Origin: Vreelandella zhanjiangensis DSM 21076 | GTDB taxonomy: Bacteria; Pseudomonadota; Gammaproteobacteria; Pseudomonadales; Halomonadaceae | DNA length: 64,000 nucleotides | Reading direction: 5' to 3' | Assembly: GCF_000377665.1 (NCBI RefSeq) | Contig: NZ_KB898648.1 | Location: 186,001-250,000, forward strand | Shown: positions 27,577-36,863 of the stretch, piece by piece | Layout: the number at the start of each line of letters is the position of its first letter | Position numbering within the stretch: position 1 is the stretch's first letter | Notes under the pieces: generated by a model | Seen by the model: only the letters and a program-made list of their open reading frames with translations | What the model was told of the DNA's origin: nothing | Database searches by the model: none | Program-made: the position numbers and the translations under genes

Positions 27577-28371
27577 ATGATTCGATTAGCCGCCAACCTT
27601 AGCATGCTGTTTAACGAGCACGATTTTATGGACCGTTTTTCGGCGGCGGCTGATGCGGGGTTTAAAGGGGTCGAATACCTGTTTCCCTACGCCTATAGCG
27701 CTCGAGAGCTGCGCCAGGCACTTGATGAAACACACTTAGCGCAAGTGCTCTTCAACTTGCCGCCGGGGGACTGGGACGCCGGTGAGCGAGGCCTTGCCAG
27801 CCTGCCTGGGCGCGAAGCCGAGTTTCGTGATTCGGTCGTCGAGGCGTTGCGTTATGCCGAGACGCTTAACTGCCCACATGTTCACGCCATGGCAGGCTTG
27901 CTGCCTGAAAATGCCGACGCGACGACCCAGGCCGATCATCAGGCTACCTACCTGCGTAACCTGCGCTACGCCACTACTGAGGCTGCCAAGCTGGGCAAGG
28001 ACATATTGATCGAGCCTATCAATACCCGTGATATGCCCCATTACTTCTTATCAAGACAGGCGCAAGCCATGGCGGTATTGAAAGCGCTGGGGGCGAGCAA
28101 TCTGAAGCTACAGTTTGATCTCTACCACTGCCAGATCATGGAAGGAGACCTTATTCGCCATCTTGAGCGCCAGTTCAGCGCTATCGGCCATGTTCAAGTG
28201 GCGGGAGCGCCGGAACGGCATGAGCCCGATGTTGGCGAGATCAACTATCCGGCGCTATTTGCCAGGCTAGAAGCGCTGGGCTATAGCGGCTGGGTTGGCT
28301 GCGAATACAGGCCGGCCGGCGATACGCGCCAAGGTTTGGGCTGGGGTCGACATTATGGGCTTCACTCATGA
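27577..28371 (+). CDS. otnI: 2-oxo-tetronate isomerase OtnI
   Basis: 264 aa, of the hydroxypyruvate isomerase / xylose isomerase-like TIM-barrel family. Segments ILIEPINTRDMPHYFL and LQFDLYHCQIMEGD carry the acidic and histidine residues expected at the metal site, and VQVAGAPERHEPDVGEINY is a family hallmark. It interconverts 2-oxo- and 3-oxo-tetronate between LtnD or DenD and OtnK. Encoded 45 nt after otnC in the same direction. The operon context separates it from Hyi (hydroxypyruvate isomerase). Confidence 0.87.
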   Translation: MIRLAANLSMLFNEHDFMDRFSAAADAGFKGVEYLFPYAYSARELRQALDETHLAQVLFNLPPGDWDAGERGLASLPGREAEFRDSVVEALRYAETLNCPHVHAMAGLLPENADATTQADHQATYLRNLRYATTEAAKLGKDILIEPINTRDMPHYFLSRQAQAMAVLKALGASNLKLQFDLYHCQIMEGDLIRHLERQFSAIGHVQVAGAPERHEPDVGEINYPALFARLEALGYSGWVGCEYRPAGDTRQGLGWGRHYGLHS

Positions 28372-28434
28372 GTAAGTAGCCAAAACATGGTCTCAAACGC
28401 TAACAACCTACAATAAAGCGAGGACACCTTAATC

Positions 28435-29397
28435 ATGCATATCTTAATCACGGGCGCCGCCGGTTTTCTGGGACAGCGCCTTTTACATCGACTGATCAAC
28501 CGTAAAGAGCTGTGCGGTCAGCCGATCACCCACTTGGCCCTGGTCGATCAAACCCAGGCTGCCGTACCCGACGCGCCTGATATAACGATCCGTAACGATG
28601 CCGTGGATATTACTGCTCCAGATGCGCTGGGTAGTGCGCTTGATCGAAAGCCCGATGTCATCTTCCACCTGGCTGCGGTCGTAAGCTCCGCGGCTGAGGC
28701 CGATCTGGATCTGGGGATGGCGGTCAATTTTGATGCCACTCGCGCTCTGCTGGAAGGTTGCCGTGCCCGTGGTCTGCATAAGACGCGCCTAGTCATGGCA
28801 AGCTCCGTGGCGGCTTACGGCGGGGATCTTCCCGATGTGCTGGATGACATGACGGCTTCGCAGCCGCAAACGTCTTATGGCACGCAAAAAGCAATGTGTG
28901 AGCTTCTCATCAACGACTACAGCCGACGCGGCCTGATTGACGGCAGAGTACTGCGTTTGCCGACTATTGTGATTCGCCCTGGGCGGCCGAATGCCGCGGC
29001 GTCGAGCTTTGCGTCCAGTATTCTGCGCGAGCCCTTAAACGGGGAGGAAGCCATTTGCCCCGTACCGTTGGATCAGGCGCTTTTTGTAATGTCACCAGAT
29101 AAGGTGATCGAAGCGTTGATACATGGCGCCGAAGTGCAGGAAGAAGCGTTGGGTAAATTTCGCGCGTTCATTCTGCCGGGCATCACCACCAATGTTTCCG
29201 AAATGCTCGAGGCGTTGCGTGAGGTGGCGGGCGCTGAAGCGGTGGCGCGTGTACGTCATGAGCCAGACCCGCGTATCGAACCCTTGGTGGCAAGCTGGCC
29301 CGCGCGCTTTGAAACTGCTAAAGCGAACCAGCTGGGTTTTGTCGGGGACCGAGATTTCAAGCAGATTATCGATGCCTATGTGGCAGAGCATCGCTAA
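28435..29397 (+). CDS. denD: D-erythronate dehydrogenase DenD
   Basis: 320 aa, of the extended short-chain dehydrogenase / NAD-dependent epimerase family. The Rossmann motif TGAAGFLG is at residues about 6-13, MASSVAAYGG carries the catalytic Ser region and SYGTQKAMCELL the YxxxK pair. In the characterised pathway DenD oxidises D-erythronate to 2-oxo-tetronate. Together with LtnD it lets the operon use both L-threonate and D-erythronate. TRAP transporter genes follow. Confidence 0.87.
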   Translation: MHILITGAAGFLGQRLLHRLINRKELCGQPITHLALVDQTQAAVPDAPDITIRNDAVDITAPDALGSALDRKPDVIFHLAAVVSSAAEADLDLGMAVNFDATRALLEGCRARGLHKTRLVMASSVAAYGGDLPDVLDDMTASQPQTSYGTQKAMCELLINDYSRRGLIDGRVLRLPTIVIRPGRPNAAASSFASSILREPLNGEEAICPVPLDQALFVMSPDKVIEALIHGAEVQEEALGKFRAFILPGITTNVSEMLEALREVAGAEAVARVRHEPDPRIEPLVASWPARFETAKANQLGFVGDRDFKQIIDAYVAEHR

Positions 29398-29483
29398 TGG
29401 ATCTTCGCCTGCCTGGCGGGCGAGCAATAAGGGGCTACTACTCCCCATCGTTCTTACCAATAAATACAATTAGGAGTATCACC

Positions 29484-30485
29484 ATGACCACTCGTTTCGC
29501 TCGGCGTACGCTTGCGACCGCCATCGGCACCGCTACCACTCTGGCCCTGGCAGGTCTGTCATTTCAGGCTCAGGCCGCCACAGAGGTAAGTGTGGGCTAC
29601 GCTATCTCCAGTGACTCTCACTATGGCGCCGGTTCGCGGGCATTTAAAGAGACCCTCGAAAACCTCTCTGATGGTGCTTTTACCGTAACGGATCACCCCA
29701 GTGGCTCGCTCGGCGGGGAACGGGCCATGATCGAGGGGCTGCAAATAGGCACCGTCGATATAGTCATCACCTCCTCCGGGCCATTGGGTAACTTTGTGCC
29801 AGAGACCTACGTTCTCGACCTGCCGTTCCTGTTTACCAGCTACGAGCAGGCTCGCTGCGTGCTTGATGGCGAGATTGGCCAGGAACTGCTCGATAAGATG
29901 GGCGACCATGACCTGGTCGGCCTGTCCTGGTCGGAAAATGGCTTTCGCCATATCACCAATAGCCAACGCGCTATCGCAACGCCTGAGGATGTCCGTGGCC
30001 TGAAGATACGCACCATGGAAAACCGCATCCATCAGCAGGCTTTTCAGGGATTAGGCGCGAGCCCGACACCCATGGCCATGCCAGAGCTATTTACTGCCTT
30101 GCAACAAGGCACGGTGGATGGTCAAGAAAATCCCCTTACGGTCATTGTGGCTGCGAACCTCTATGAGGTGCAGGACCAGCTATCGCTGACTGGCCACGTC
30201 TATTCGCCTGCCATTCTGCTCGGCTCACCGGTCTTGCTTGATGGGCTAAGTGAAGAAGAGCGCGCCTGGTTTGATGAGGCTGCCCAAGCCGCTACCGAGG
30301 CGACCCGCGCTGAGGTATCACGCTTGGAAGAGGAGGGCGTGGCATTCCTGCAGGAGCGTGGTATGACAGTGACCGATAACGTTGATCCAGCACCTTTCCA
30401 GGAAGCCGTGGAAGCGGTCCACGCCGATTTCGTTGAGCAGTACGGCGATGAGATGCTGGAACGCATTCGCAACAGCAGCTGCTGA
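29484..30485 (+). CDS. TRAP transporter binding protein (sugar-acid operon)
   Basis: 333 aa, DctP family. The ATG at 29484 follows TAGGAGT and opens a Tat-like or Sec signal peptide with two arginines (TTRFARRTLATAIG), a hydrophobic stretch and an AQAA cleavage region. The conserved GLKIRTMENR segment should hold the carboxylate-binding arginine. It very probably captures L-threonate, D-erythronate or a related four-carbon acid, judged from its place between denD and the ALDH gene. Confidence 0.88.
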   Translation: MTTRFARRTLATAIGTATTLALAGLSFQAQAATEVSVGYAISSDSHYGAGSRAFKETLENLSDGAFTVTDHPSGSLGGERAMIEGLQIGTVDIVITSSGPLGNFVPETYVLDLPFLFTSYEQARCVLDGEIGQELLDKMGDHDLVGLSWSENGFRHITNSQRAIATPEDVRGLKIRTMENRIHQQAFQGLGASPTPMAMPELFTALQQGTVDGQENPLTVIVAANLYEVQDQLSLTGHVYSPAILLGSPVLLDGLSEEERAWFDEAAQAATEATRAEVSRLEEEGVAFLQERGMTVTDNVDPAPFQEAVEAVHADFVEQYGDEMLERIRNSSC

Positions 30486-30494
30486 ACCCATCCT

Positions 30495-30514
30495 GTGGCG
30501 CCCTTGGGCGCCAC
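30495..30514 (+). terminator. Intercistronic hairpin after second TRAP binding-protein gene
   Basis: Inverted repeat GTGGCGCCC / GGGCGCCAC separated by TT; at least a 7-8-bp stem can form. It ends 31 nt before the DctQ gene. Probably a processing or stabilising structure, since the T-run after it is short. Confidence 0.55.
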
Positions 30515-30544
30515 TTTCCTATTACCTGGCGGATGAGGTGACTC

Positions 30545-31114
30545 ATGGTGTTCTGGTTTCTGCGTGTCGAACATGTATTGACTCGGTTGGCGCTGGCGAT
30601 TGCTATTCTGATGCTGATCGTCTCGGTATCGCTGGGGTTCTATCAGGTGCTCACGCGATTTCTCTTCAATGCGCCCTCAACCTGGTCGGAGACGCTGTCA
30701 CGGGCGACGATGATCTGGTGCGTGTTTATGGCCGCTGCCGCCACGTTCCGCGGCGGCTTTATGATGGCCGTAGAGGTTATCTACAAGCTTGTGCCCAAGC
30801 CCACCCTGCTGGCGCTTGAATGGTTTATCGGCCTGTGCTGTCTCCTGGTGCTCTTTGTATTGGTGTTCTACGGCATCCAGATGACCCAGCGGGTCAGCAA
30901 CCAGACGTTGTCCGCACTTGAGGTCTCGATGTCCTGGGCATATGCGGCCATTCCCGTAGGCAGCGCCTTTGCGATGCTGGCCGTTATTGCGCGGCTGCTG
31001 GCCCAAAGTTGCGGTCTTGAAGCTTTAGGGCCAATGCATGATGAGGCAGTCGAGCAAGAGATAGCAGCAACGTCCGCCATGCCGCCTGCTACCCCGAGTG
31101 AGCCGCGCTTATGA
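30545..31114 (+). CDS. TRAP transporter small permease, DctQ family
   Basis: 189 aa with four predicted helices and the segment TWSETLSRATMIWCVFMAAA typical of DctQ. The C-terminal 30 residues are polar and Ala/Glu-rich. Its stop overlaps the dctM start by 4 nt. Part of the predicted four-carbon acid uptake system. Confidence 0.88.
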   Translation: MVFWFLRVEHVLTRLALAIAILMLIVSVSLGFYQVLTRFLFNAPSTWSETLSRATMIWCVFMAAAATFRGGFMMAVEVIYKLVPKPTLLALEWFIGLCCLLVLFVLVFYGIQMTQRVSNQTLSALEVSMSWAYAAIPVGSAFAMLAVIARLLAQSCGLEALGPMHDEAVEQEIAATSAMPPATPSEPRL

Positions 31115-32385
31115 ACTTAGCCATTGGTCTTTCTCTGTTGATTTTGTTCGCCACCGGCGTGCCGATCGCGATCTCCATTTTGCTGGCATCGATCATCGGC
31201 ATTGAGTTTTTTTCGCGCTTTCCCTTGATGATGGTGCCTCAACAGCTGTTTGTAGGGCTGGATAACTTTCCGCTGATGGCGATTCCTTTTTTCATCTTGG
31301 CGGGCAACCTGATGGCGGCCGGTGGTATTTCTAGCCGACTGGTTGATCTGGCCAAGTCAATCGTGGGCGGCGTTCAGGGCGGGTTGGCGATGACCTGCGT
31401 GCTGACCTGCATGATGTTTGCGGCAGTTTCAGGCTCTAGTGTGGCGACGACCTTTGCTATCGGTGCGATTCTTATTCCAGCAATGGTCAAGCACGGTTAT
31501 CCCAAACCCTTGGCCGCCTCCATCCAGGCTTCATCGGCAGAACTGGGGGTGCTGATTCCGCCCTCTATTCCCTTGATTCTATTTGGGGTAAGTACCAATA
31601 CCTCGATTGGCCAACTGTTCATTGCAGGCATTGGCCCAGGGTTGTTGGTCGGCGGTGCGCTGCTGGTCTTTGTTTATATTTTCTGCAAGCTGCGCGGTTT
31701 TGGTCTTCAAGATCGCAATGACCGCACCCGCTTCACGACAGCCTTCCAGCGCGCCTGGGCGGCGATGCTGATGCCGGTGGTGGTCATCGGCGGCATCTAT
31801 GGCGGTATTTTCACACCCACTGAAGCCTCGGCAGTGGCGGTGTTTTATGCCTTGGTCGTCGGCGCTTGCTACCGTGAGCTTAAGCTTGTCGACCTGATAC
31901 CCGTGCTGCGCCAAAGTGTTGTGTCTACCGCCGCGGTAATGCTGATTATCTCAGCGGCCGCTCTATTTAGCTTTCTGATCAGCCGCTCCGGCCTTCCCGC
32001 CCAAGTCGCCGCTGGGGTCACGGCGATGTTCGAAAGCCCTTGGGCTTTTTTGCTGGCCGTCAACGCCCTGCTTCTTGTGGTGGGAATGTTTGTAGAGACC
32101 GGCGCCGCCATTCTGGTACTGGCGCCAATTCTAACCCCGATTGCCATGCAGTTTGGGGTTCACCCAGTGCATTTCGGGCTAATCATGGTGGTCAATCTGG
32201 CCCTGGGGATGATTACACCGCCGCTGGGCGTCAACCTGTTTGCCGCGTGTGCAGTGGCGAAGATTTCCATTGATCAGATGCTGCCCTGGCTAGTGCGCTT
32301 TGTGCTGGTGGTGCTGACGTGTCTGATGGCAATTACCTATATGCCCTGGATCTCCATGGGGCTGGTTAATCTACTGTATGGCTAG
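31111..32385 (+). CDS. TRAP transporter large permease, DctM family
   Basis: 424 aa, about 12 helices. Family blocks are FAAVSGSSVATTFAIGAILIP, GVLIPPSIPLILFGV and GGIFTPTEASAVAVFYAL. Coupled to dctQ by an ATGA overlap. The following ALDH gene begins 10 nt after its stop, so transport and oxidation genes share a transcript. Confidence 0.92.
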   Translation: MNLAIGLSLLILFATGVPIAISILLASIIGIEFFSRFPLMMVPQQLFVGLDNFPLMAIPFFILAGNLMAAGGISSRLVDLAKSIVGGVQGGLAMTCVLTCMMFAAVSGSSVATTFAIGAILIPAMVKHGYPKPLAASIQASSAELGVLIPPSIPLILFGVSTNTSIGQLFIAGIGPGLLVGGALLVFVYIFCKLRGFGLQDRNDRTRFTTAFQRAWAAMLMPVVVIGGIYGGIFTPTEASAVAVFYALVVGACYRELKLVDLIPVLRQSVVSTAAVMLIISAAALFSFLISRSGLPAQVAAGVTAMFESPWAFLLAVNALLLVVGMFVETGAAILVLAPILTPIAMQFGVHPVHFGLIMVVNLALGMITPPLGVNLFAACAVAKISIDQMLPWLVRFVLVVLTCLMAITYMPWISMGLVNLLYG

Positions 32386-32395
32386 GAGCCTGTTG

Positions 32396-33853
32396 ATGAT
32401 TGATTTCGAATTTCCACCCCAGGCGGCGTTGATAGGCAATACCTGGGTCGATACCGGCGCGACGCTACCCGTAGAGGCGCCCGCCCGTGGCGAAGTCGTC
32501 ACGCATATCGCCCGCTGCACTTCCGAGCACGTCGATGATGCCGTCACCGTAGCGCGGCGCGCCTTTTCTGGTGAGCTGGGGGAGTGGGCTCAGTGGAGTG
32601 CCCGCCAGCGCAGCGCCTGGCTATTTAGCTTTGCCGATGCCATCGAGGCCAACCATGAGCATCTATCGGTTTTAGAATGCCTGGACACGGGGAAACCCTT
32701 AACCCAGGCGCGCGCAGATATTAAAGCCTGCGCGCATTACTTTCGCTTTTACGCCGGTGGCGCCGATAAATTACATGGCGAGACCCTGCCTTATGAAGAG
32801 GGCTACACCGTCATGACGCTGCGTGAGCCGTATGGTGTTTGCGCTCAGATTATTCCCTGGAATTACCCGTCACAGATTTTTGGCCGCTGTGTGGCCGCCG
32901 CCTTGGCTGTTGGCAATACCGTAGTTCTCAAGCCTGCCGAAGACGCCTGTTTGAGCGTCTTGAGCCTGTCAAAGCTGGCGATAGATTGCGGCTTGCCAGC
33001 CGGAGTGCTCAATGTGGTGCCGGGGCTTGGGCGGGAAGCCGGTGCTGCCCTGGCCGCGCACCAGGGTATTGATCACCTCTCGTTCACCGGGTCGCCTGAG
33101 ACCGGCACCCAGGTAACCCAGGCGGCGGCAAAGCATCACGTCCCCGTCACGCTAGAGCTGGGTGGCAAGTCGCCGCAGATTGTCTTTGCAGATGCCGATC
33201 TGGAGGCGGCTTTCGAAGCGGTGGTGCGTGGGATTATCCAGAATGCCGGGCAAACCTGCTCGGCGGGAAGTCGCCTGTTGATACAGCGCGATATATCGCA
33301 AGCGTTTACGGATCGTCTGATAGAGCGCTTCTCAACACTGCAGTGTGCGTCGGGCGAGGAAGACGCTGACTGTGGCCCGCTGATCAATGCCCGCCAAAAA
33401 TCGCAGCTCGATAAGCGGCTAGCCATGGCCGAAGCAGACGGTATTCGAGTTGCGGCAAGAGGGCAGCTCGCTAAAAACGCCTCACCGGCTGGTCATTTTG
33501 TTGTCCCGCATCTGCTTACCGATATTCCCGATGATCATGACGTGCTGCGCGAAGAGCTGTTTGGCCCCGTGCTGGCCGTTCAGATATTCGACGATGAAGC
33601 GCAAGCGCTGCGTCTGGCCAATGCAACCGATTTCGGGCTGTGTGCCGGTGTCTGGACGCGCGACGGCGGCCGCCAATTGCGCTTGGCAAGAGGCATTCGC
33701 AGCGGCCAGGTTTTTATCAATAACTACGGCGCGGGCGGCGGTATTGAACTGCCTTTCGGCGGTGTCGGGCGCTCAGGATTCGGGCGGGAAAAAGGCTTCG
33801 AGGGACTGCGCAGCTATACCCGGATAAAAACGGTCGCCATTCGCCATGGCTAG
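32396..33853 (+). CDS. NAD(P)-dependent aldehyde dehydrogenase
   Basis: 485 aa ALDH. Catalytic residues are Glu254 (LELGGKSPQ) and Cys288 (NAGQTCSAG), 34 residues apart as in classical ALDHs; the cofactor segment IIPWNYPSQIFGR and LKPAED are also clear. The ATG at 32396 is chosen because TAGGAG is 7 nt upstream; an earlier in-frame ATG lies inside dctM. It resembles betaine-aldehyde/glycolaldehyde-type enzymes. In this operon it may oxidise erythrose, threose or glycolaldehyde to a sugar acid, an inference from context. It is not part of the published threonate/erythronate pathway. Confidence 0.88.
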   Translation: MIDFEFPPQAALIGNTWVDTGATLPVEAPARGEVVTHIARCTSEHVDDAVTVARRAFSGELGEWAQWSARQRSAWLFSFADAIEANHEHLSVLECLDTGKPLTQARADIKACAHYFRFYAGGADKLHGETLPYEEGYTVMTLREPYGVCAQIIPWNYPSQIFGRCVAAALAVGNTVVLKPAEDACLSVLSLSKLAIDCGLPAGVLNVVPGLGREAGAALAAHQGIDHLSFTGSPETGTQVTQAAAKHHVPVTLELGGKSPQIVFADADLEAAFEAVVRGIIQNAGQTCSAGSRLLIQRDISQAFTDRLIERFSTLQCASGEEDADCGPLINARQKSQLDKRLAMAEADGIRVAARGQLAKNASPAGHFVVPHLLTDIPDDHDVLREELFGPVLAVQIFDDEAQALRLANATDFGLCAGVWTRDGGRQLRLARGIRSGQVFINNYGAGGGIELPFGGVGRSGFGREKGFEGLRSYTRIKTVAIRHG

Positions 33854-33890
33854 AACAAAATCATAACTACATTAGGCTAGGAGCTTATTC

Positions 33891-34784
33891 ATGAATCAAT
33901 CCGTTCGTACAGAGCATCGCATCGGTATGGTGGGTGTAGGTTTAATGGGCCACGGCATTGCCAAGAACATTCTCAACGCGGGGTATTCCCTGGCCTTTCT
34001 GGACCACCCAGGCAATCAGCCCGTGGACGATCTACTGGCAGCGGGCGCCGTGCCGTGCTCAAGCGCGCGGGAAGTGGCTGAAAAAGCCGACGTGGTATTG
34101 CTGTGTGTAACGGGGTCGCCCCAGGTGGAGGCCGTGCTGTTTGAGCCAGATGGCGTGCTGGAAGGGCTTGCCCAAGGCGCCATTGTAGTGGACTGCTCTA
34201 CCTCGTTGCCAAGCTCCACGGCTAAGGTTGCCGCCAGGGTAGAAGAAGCGGGTGGCCACTTGGTCGATGCGGCGATGACGCGCACTCCCAAAGAAGCCGA
34301 GGAGGGGCGGTTGAACCTTATCGTCGGTGCAGATGAGACGCTGTTTGAAGCGTTGCACCCGTTACTCGAAAGCTTCGCTGAGGTCATTACCCACGCAGGA
34401 GACGTAGGCTCAGGGCATACCCTTAAGCTGCTGCATAACTACGTGTCGTTGGGCTTTTCAGCCGTATTGGCCGAGGCGACTGCGGCTTCCCGGCGGGCGG
34501 GGATCGATGACCACGCTTTTCTGGAGGTCTTGACCAAGGGCGGCGGGGGCGGCGTGGTGCTGGAACGGCTACGTCCCTTTATTGAAGCAGGCGATGCATC
34601 GGGGTTTCGCTTTAGCGTGGCGAACGCGCATAAAGACTTGGGCTACTACCACACCATGACCGATGAACTGAATACGACAAGAAGCGTGGCTGGCGCGGTG
34701 GCGGCGCTGTATGCCGGTGTGGAGGATCAGACCATGGCGGTACCGGAGTTGATTCGCCTGCTTGAGACGCGCAACGAATCCTGA
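33891..34784 (+). CDS. Second beta-hydroxyacid dehydrogenase (3-hydroxyisobutyrate dehydrogenase family)
   Basis: 297 aa. The NAD motif GVGLMGHG lies near the N terminus, the substrate block is VDAAMTRTPKEAEEGRLNLI (SGG replaced by TRT) and the catalytic lysine is in GHTLKLLHNYVS. A GGAG site lies 8 nt before the ATG. It is distinct from ltnD in the same operon, and the changed substrate loop points to a different hydroxy acid. Tartronate semialdehyde reductase, 3-hydroxyisobutyrate dehydrogenase or a sugar-acid dehydrogenase are the alternatives. It is the last gene before the shared terminator. Confidence 0.8.
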   Translation: MNQSVRTEHRIGMVGVGLMGHGIAKNILNAGYSLAFLDHPGNQPVDDLLAAGAVPCSSAREVAEKADVVLLCVTGSPQVEAVLFEPDGVLEGLAQGAIVVDCSTSLPSSTAKVAARVEEAGGHLVDAAMTRTPKEAEEGRLNLIVGADETLFEALHPLLESFAEVITHAGDVGSGHTLKLLHNYVSLGFSAVLAEATAASRRAGIDDHAFLEVLTKGGGGGVVLERLRPFIEAGDASGFRFSVANAHKDLGYYHTMTDELNTTRSVAGAVAALYAGVEDQTMAVPELIRLLETRNES

Positions 34785-34852
34785 TAGCGGTACAAATTCG
34801 CCAGGCGCATAGCTTGGCTGAATGGGGTATCAGCTAGGGTCAGTGGTAATCA

Positions 34853-34885
34853 ATAAGGGCAAAGCTCAATGAGCTTTGCCCTTAT
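34853..34885. terminator. Bidirectional terminator between the two sugar-acid operons
   Basis: A perfect 15-bp stem (ATAAGGGCAAAGCTC / GAGCTTTGCCCTTAT) with a 3-nt AAT loop and GTTTT on the plus side. It lies between convergent genes and can serve both. Confidence 0.9.
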
Positions 34886-34910
34886 GTTTTAATTGAGCTT
34901 ACTGAATAGC

Positions 34911-35558
34911 TTAATCCCTTGGGAACCGGGCTTCCAATTCAGCAACCTGTTCAGGCGTCAGCGCGCGCGGGTTTTCGCCGCGCAACAGCAGAAACAGCTT
35001 CGCCGTTTCCTCAAGCTCTTCAGTGGCATACACCGCCGCTTCAAGGTTTTTACCGGCGACGACCGGGCCGTGGTTGGCAAGCAGCACGGCGCTGTGCTTG
35101 CCTGCCAAGCCGCGTACCGCTTCGCCCAGCTGTTGGTCGCCCGGGATATGGTAAGGCACCAGGGGAAGCTTGCCCACGCGCATGGCGTAATAGGCGGTGA
35201 GAGGCGGAATGCAGTCGCAGGGGTTGATACCCGGCAGGCAGGAAACCGCCACCGAATGCGTGGAGTGCAGGTGAACGATGGCGCCGGACTGAGGGCGCTC
35301 ATCGTACATCGCCATATGCAGAAACTGCTCTTTGGTGGGCTTATCACCACTGATCAGTTGGCCCTGGGTATCCAGATGCGAGATGCGTGCAGGGTCCAGG
35401 CGCCCAAGGCAGGCGTTGGTAGGGGTCATCAGCCAGCCGCCGTCATCCAGGCGCACGCTGATATTGCCGCTTGAACCCATGGTCAGGCCACGATCAAACA
35501 GTGATTTACCCAGCGTGCTGATCTGTTCGCGCAGGCAGTTCTGGTCGTGATTACTCAT
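34911..35558 (-). CDS. otnC: 3-oxo-tetronate 4-phosphate decarboxylase OtnC, copy 2
   Basis: 215 aa class II aldolase-family protein, almost identical to the copy at 26872-27531, with the same VHLHSTHS metal site and TMGSSGNISVR block. It is the last gene of the minus-strand COG4091-TctCBA-otnK-otnC operon and overlaps otnK by 4 nt. Near identity of the protein against many silent DNA differences suggests an old duplication, or acquisition of a homologous pair, with the same decarboxylation step kept. Confidence 0.92.
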   Translation of the reverse strand: MSNHDQNCLREQISTLGKSLFDRGLTMGSSGNISVRLDDGGWLMTPTNACLGRLDPARISHLDTQGQLISGDKPTKEQFLHMAMYDERPQSGAIVHLHSTHSVAVSCLPGINPCDCIPPLTAYYAMRVGKLPLVPYHIPGDQQLGEAVRGLAGKHSAVLLANHGPVVAGKNLEAAVYATEELEETAKLFLLLRGENPRALTPEQVAELEARFPRD

Positions 35559-36841
35559 GCCAATACCTCAAACGCTCGGGTGAAGAAATCAACGCCCCCA
35601 AAGTTGCCTGACTTGAGCGCCAGTGAAAGCGGTGCCTCGCGGTTAGCTAGTGCCGCCTGTGTCCAGGGCACGCCGGGGTCGATCTGCTCGCCGATACGTA
35701 GCGCTGAAATGCCCAGGGCAGATACCACTGCCCCCGAGGTTTCGCCACCGGCAACCACCAGCCGACCAACGCCTTCAGTAACCAGAGTAACGGCAAGCTG
35801 GCTTAACGCTTCTTCGACTAGCAGGCCAGCTTGCTCTACGCCCAGTTCCGCCTGAGCGGCCTTGACCTTTTCAGAGTCCGCCGAGGCATAAATCAGGGCA
35901 GGCGCATCTTGTTCAAGGCGCTCGAACGCGAAGGCCAGCGCCTGCTCCCACTGTTTGTCGCCCTTGGCCAGGGCCTGTGGGTCAAGCGCAAAGCCAGCGC
36001 CGGGATGGCGGGCTAAAAAATCAGCGACCTGAGCAAGCGTTGCCCGTGAGCAGCTGCCTGACAGTACCAGCATATTGCCAGAGGCGGGCTGAAGGCGGCC
36101 GGGCTCTGCAATCTCGGCAAGCCAACCCTGCTTGCGGTACTGAGCGGGCAATGCCTGTCCAAGCCCCGAGCCGCCGGTTACCAGAGGCATCGTTACCGTT
36201 GCCTCCGCCAGTGCGTCAAGATCGCTGTCATCGACGGTGTCACAAATGACGTGGCGTATGTTTTCAGCTGCTAAAGCGTCAAGGTGTTGGCGAGTAGCTT
36301 CGGCCCCTTTGGCTAGCGTAGCGCGGTTGGCCAAGCCAACGGCGTGGGAAGTCTGGCGCGAAAGCACGCGTACCAGATCCGCATCGGTCATGGGCGTCAG
36401 CGGGTGATGCTGCATGCCGCTATCGTTAAGCAGACGGTCGCCAACGAACAGGTGCCCTTGATATACCGTACGGCCATTAATCGGAAATGCCGGGACCATC
36501 ACGGTTTGCGAGACGCCAAGCCGATCGAGCAGTGCATCGGCCACCGGGCCGATGTTGCCCTTGTCGGTTGAATCAAAGGTTGAGCAGTATTTAAAAAATA
36601 TCTGCCGGGCACCCTGTTCACGCAGCCATTCAAGAGCTGCTAGTGAGTCGCTAGTGGCCTCTTCAACCGGGCAGGAACGCGACTTAAGCGCCACAATCAC
36701 GGCATCCACGTTGCTTAAATCGGGCGGGGTGGTCGGCACGCCAATCACCTGAACGCAGCGCATGCCGCCGCGTACTAGGTTATTGGCAAGGTCTGTGGCA
36801 CCGGTGAAATCGTCGGCGATAGCGCCCAGTACGATGGTCAT
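35555..36841 (-). CDS. otnK: 3-oxo-tetronate kinase OtnK, copy 2
   Basis: 428 aa DUF1537-family kinase, lacking the repeat extension seen in copy 1; it begins MTIVLGAIADDFTGATD. Its C-terminal third is nearly identical to copy 1, while the middle (around residues 150-210) is more diverged. It should phosphorylate a 3-oxo four-carbon acid made by this operon's COG4091 dehydrogenase or imported precursor. A related kinase group acts on 3-oxo-isoapionate, which remains an alternative. Confidence 0.9.
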   Translation of the reverse strand: MTIVLGAIADDFTGATDLANNLVRGGMRCVQVIGVPTTPPDLSNVDAVIVALKSRSCPVEEATSDSLAALEWLREQGARQIFFKYCSTFDSTDKGNIGPVADALLDRLGVSQTVMVPAFPINGRTVYQGHLFVGDRLLNDSGMQHHPLTPMTDADLVRVLSRQTSHAVGLANRATLAKGAEATRQHLDALAAENIRHVICDTVDDSDLDALAEATVTMPLVTGGSGLGQALPAQYRKQGWLAEIAEPGRLQPASGNMLVLSGSCSRATLAQVADFLARHPGAGFALDPQALAKGDKQWEQALAFAFERLEQDAPALIYASADSEKVKAAQAELGVEQAGLLVEEALSQLAVTLVTEGVGRLVVAGGETSGAVVSALGISALRIGEQIDPGVPWTQAALANREAPLSLALKSGNFGGVDFFTRAFEVLA

Positions 36842-36863
36842 AGCATTCTCCAGGATACGGGCT

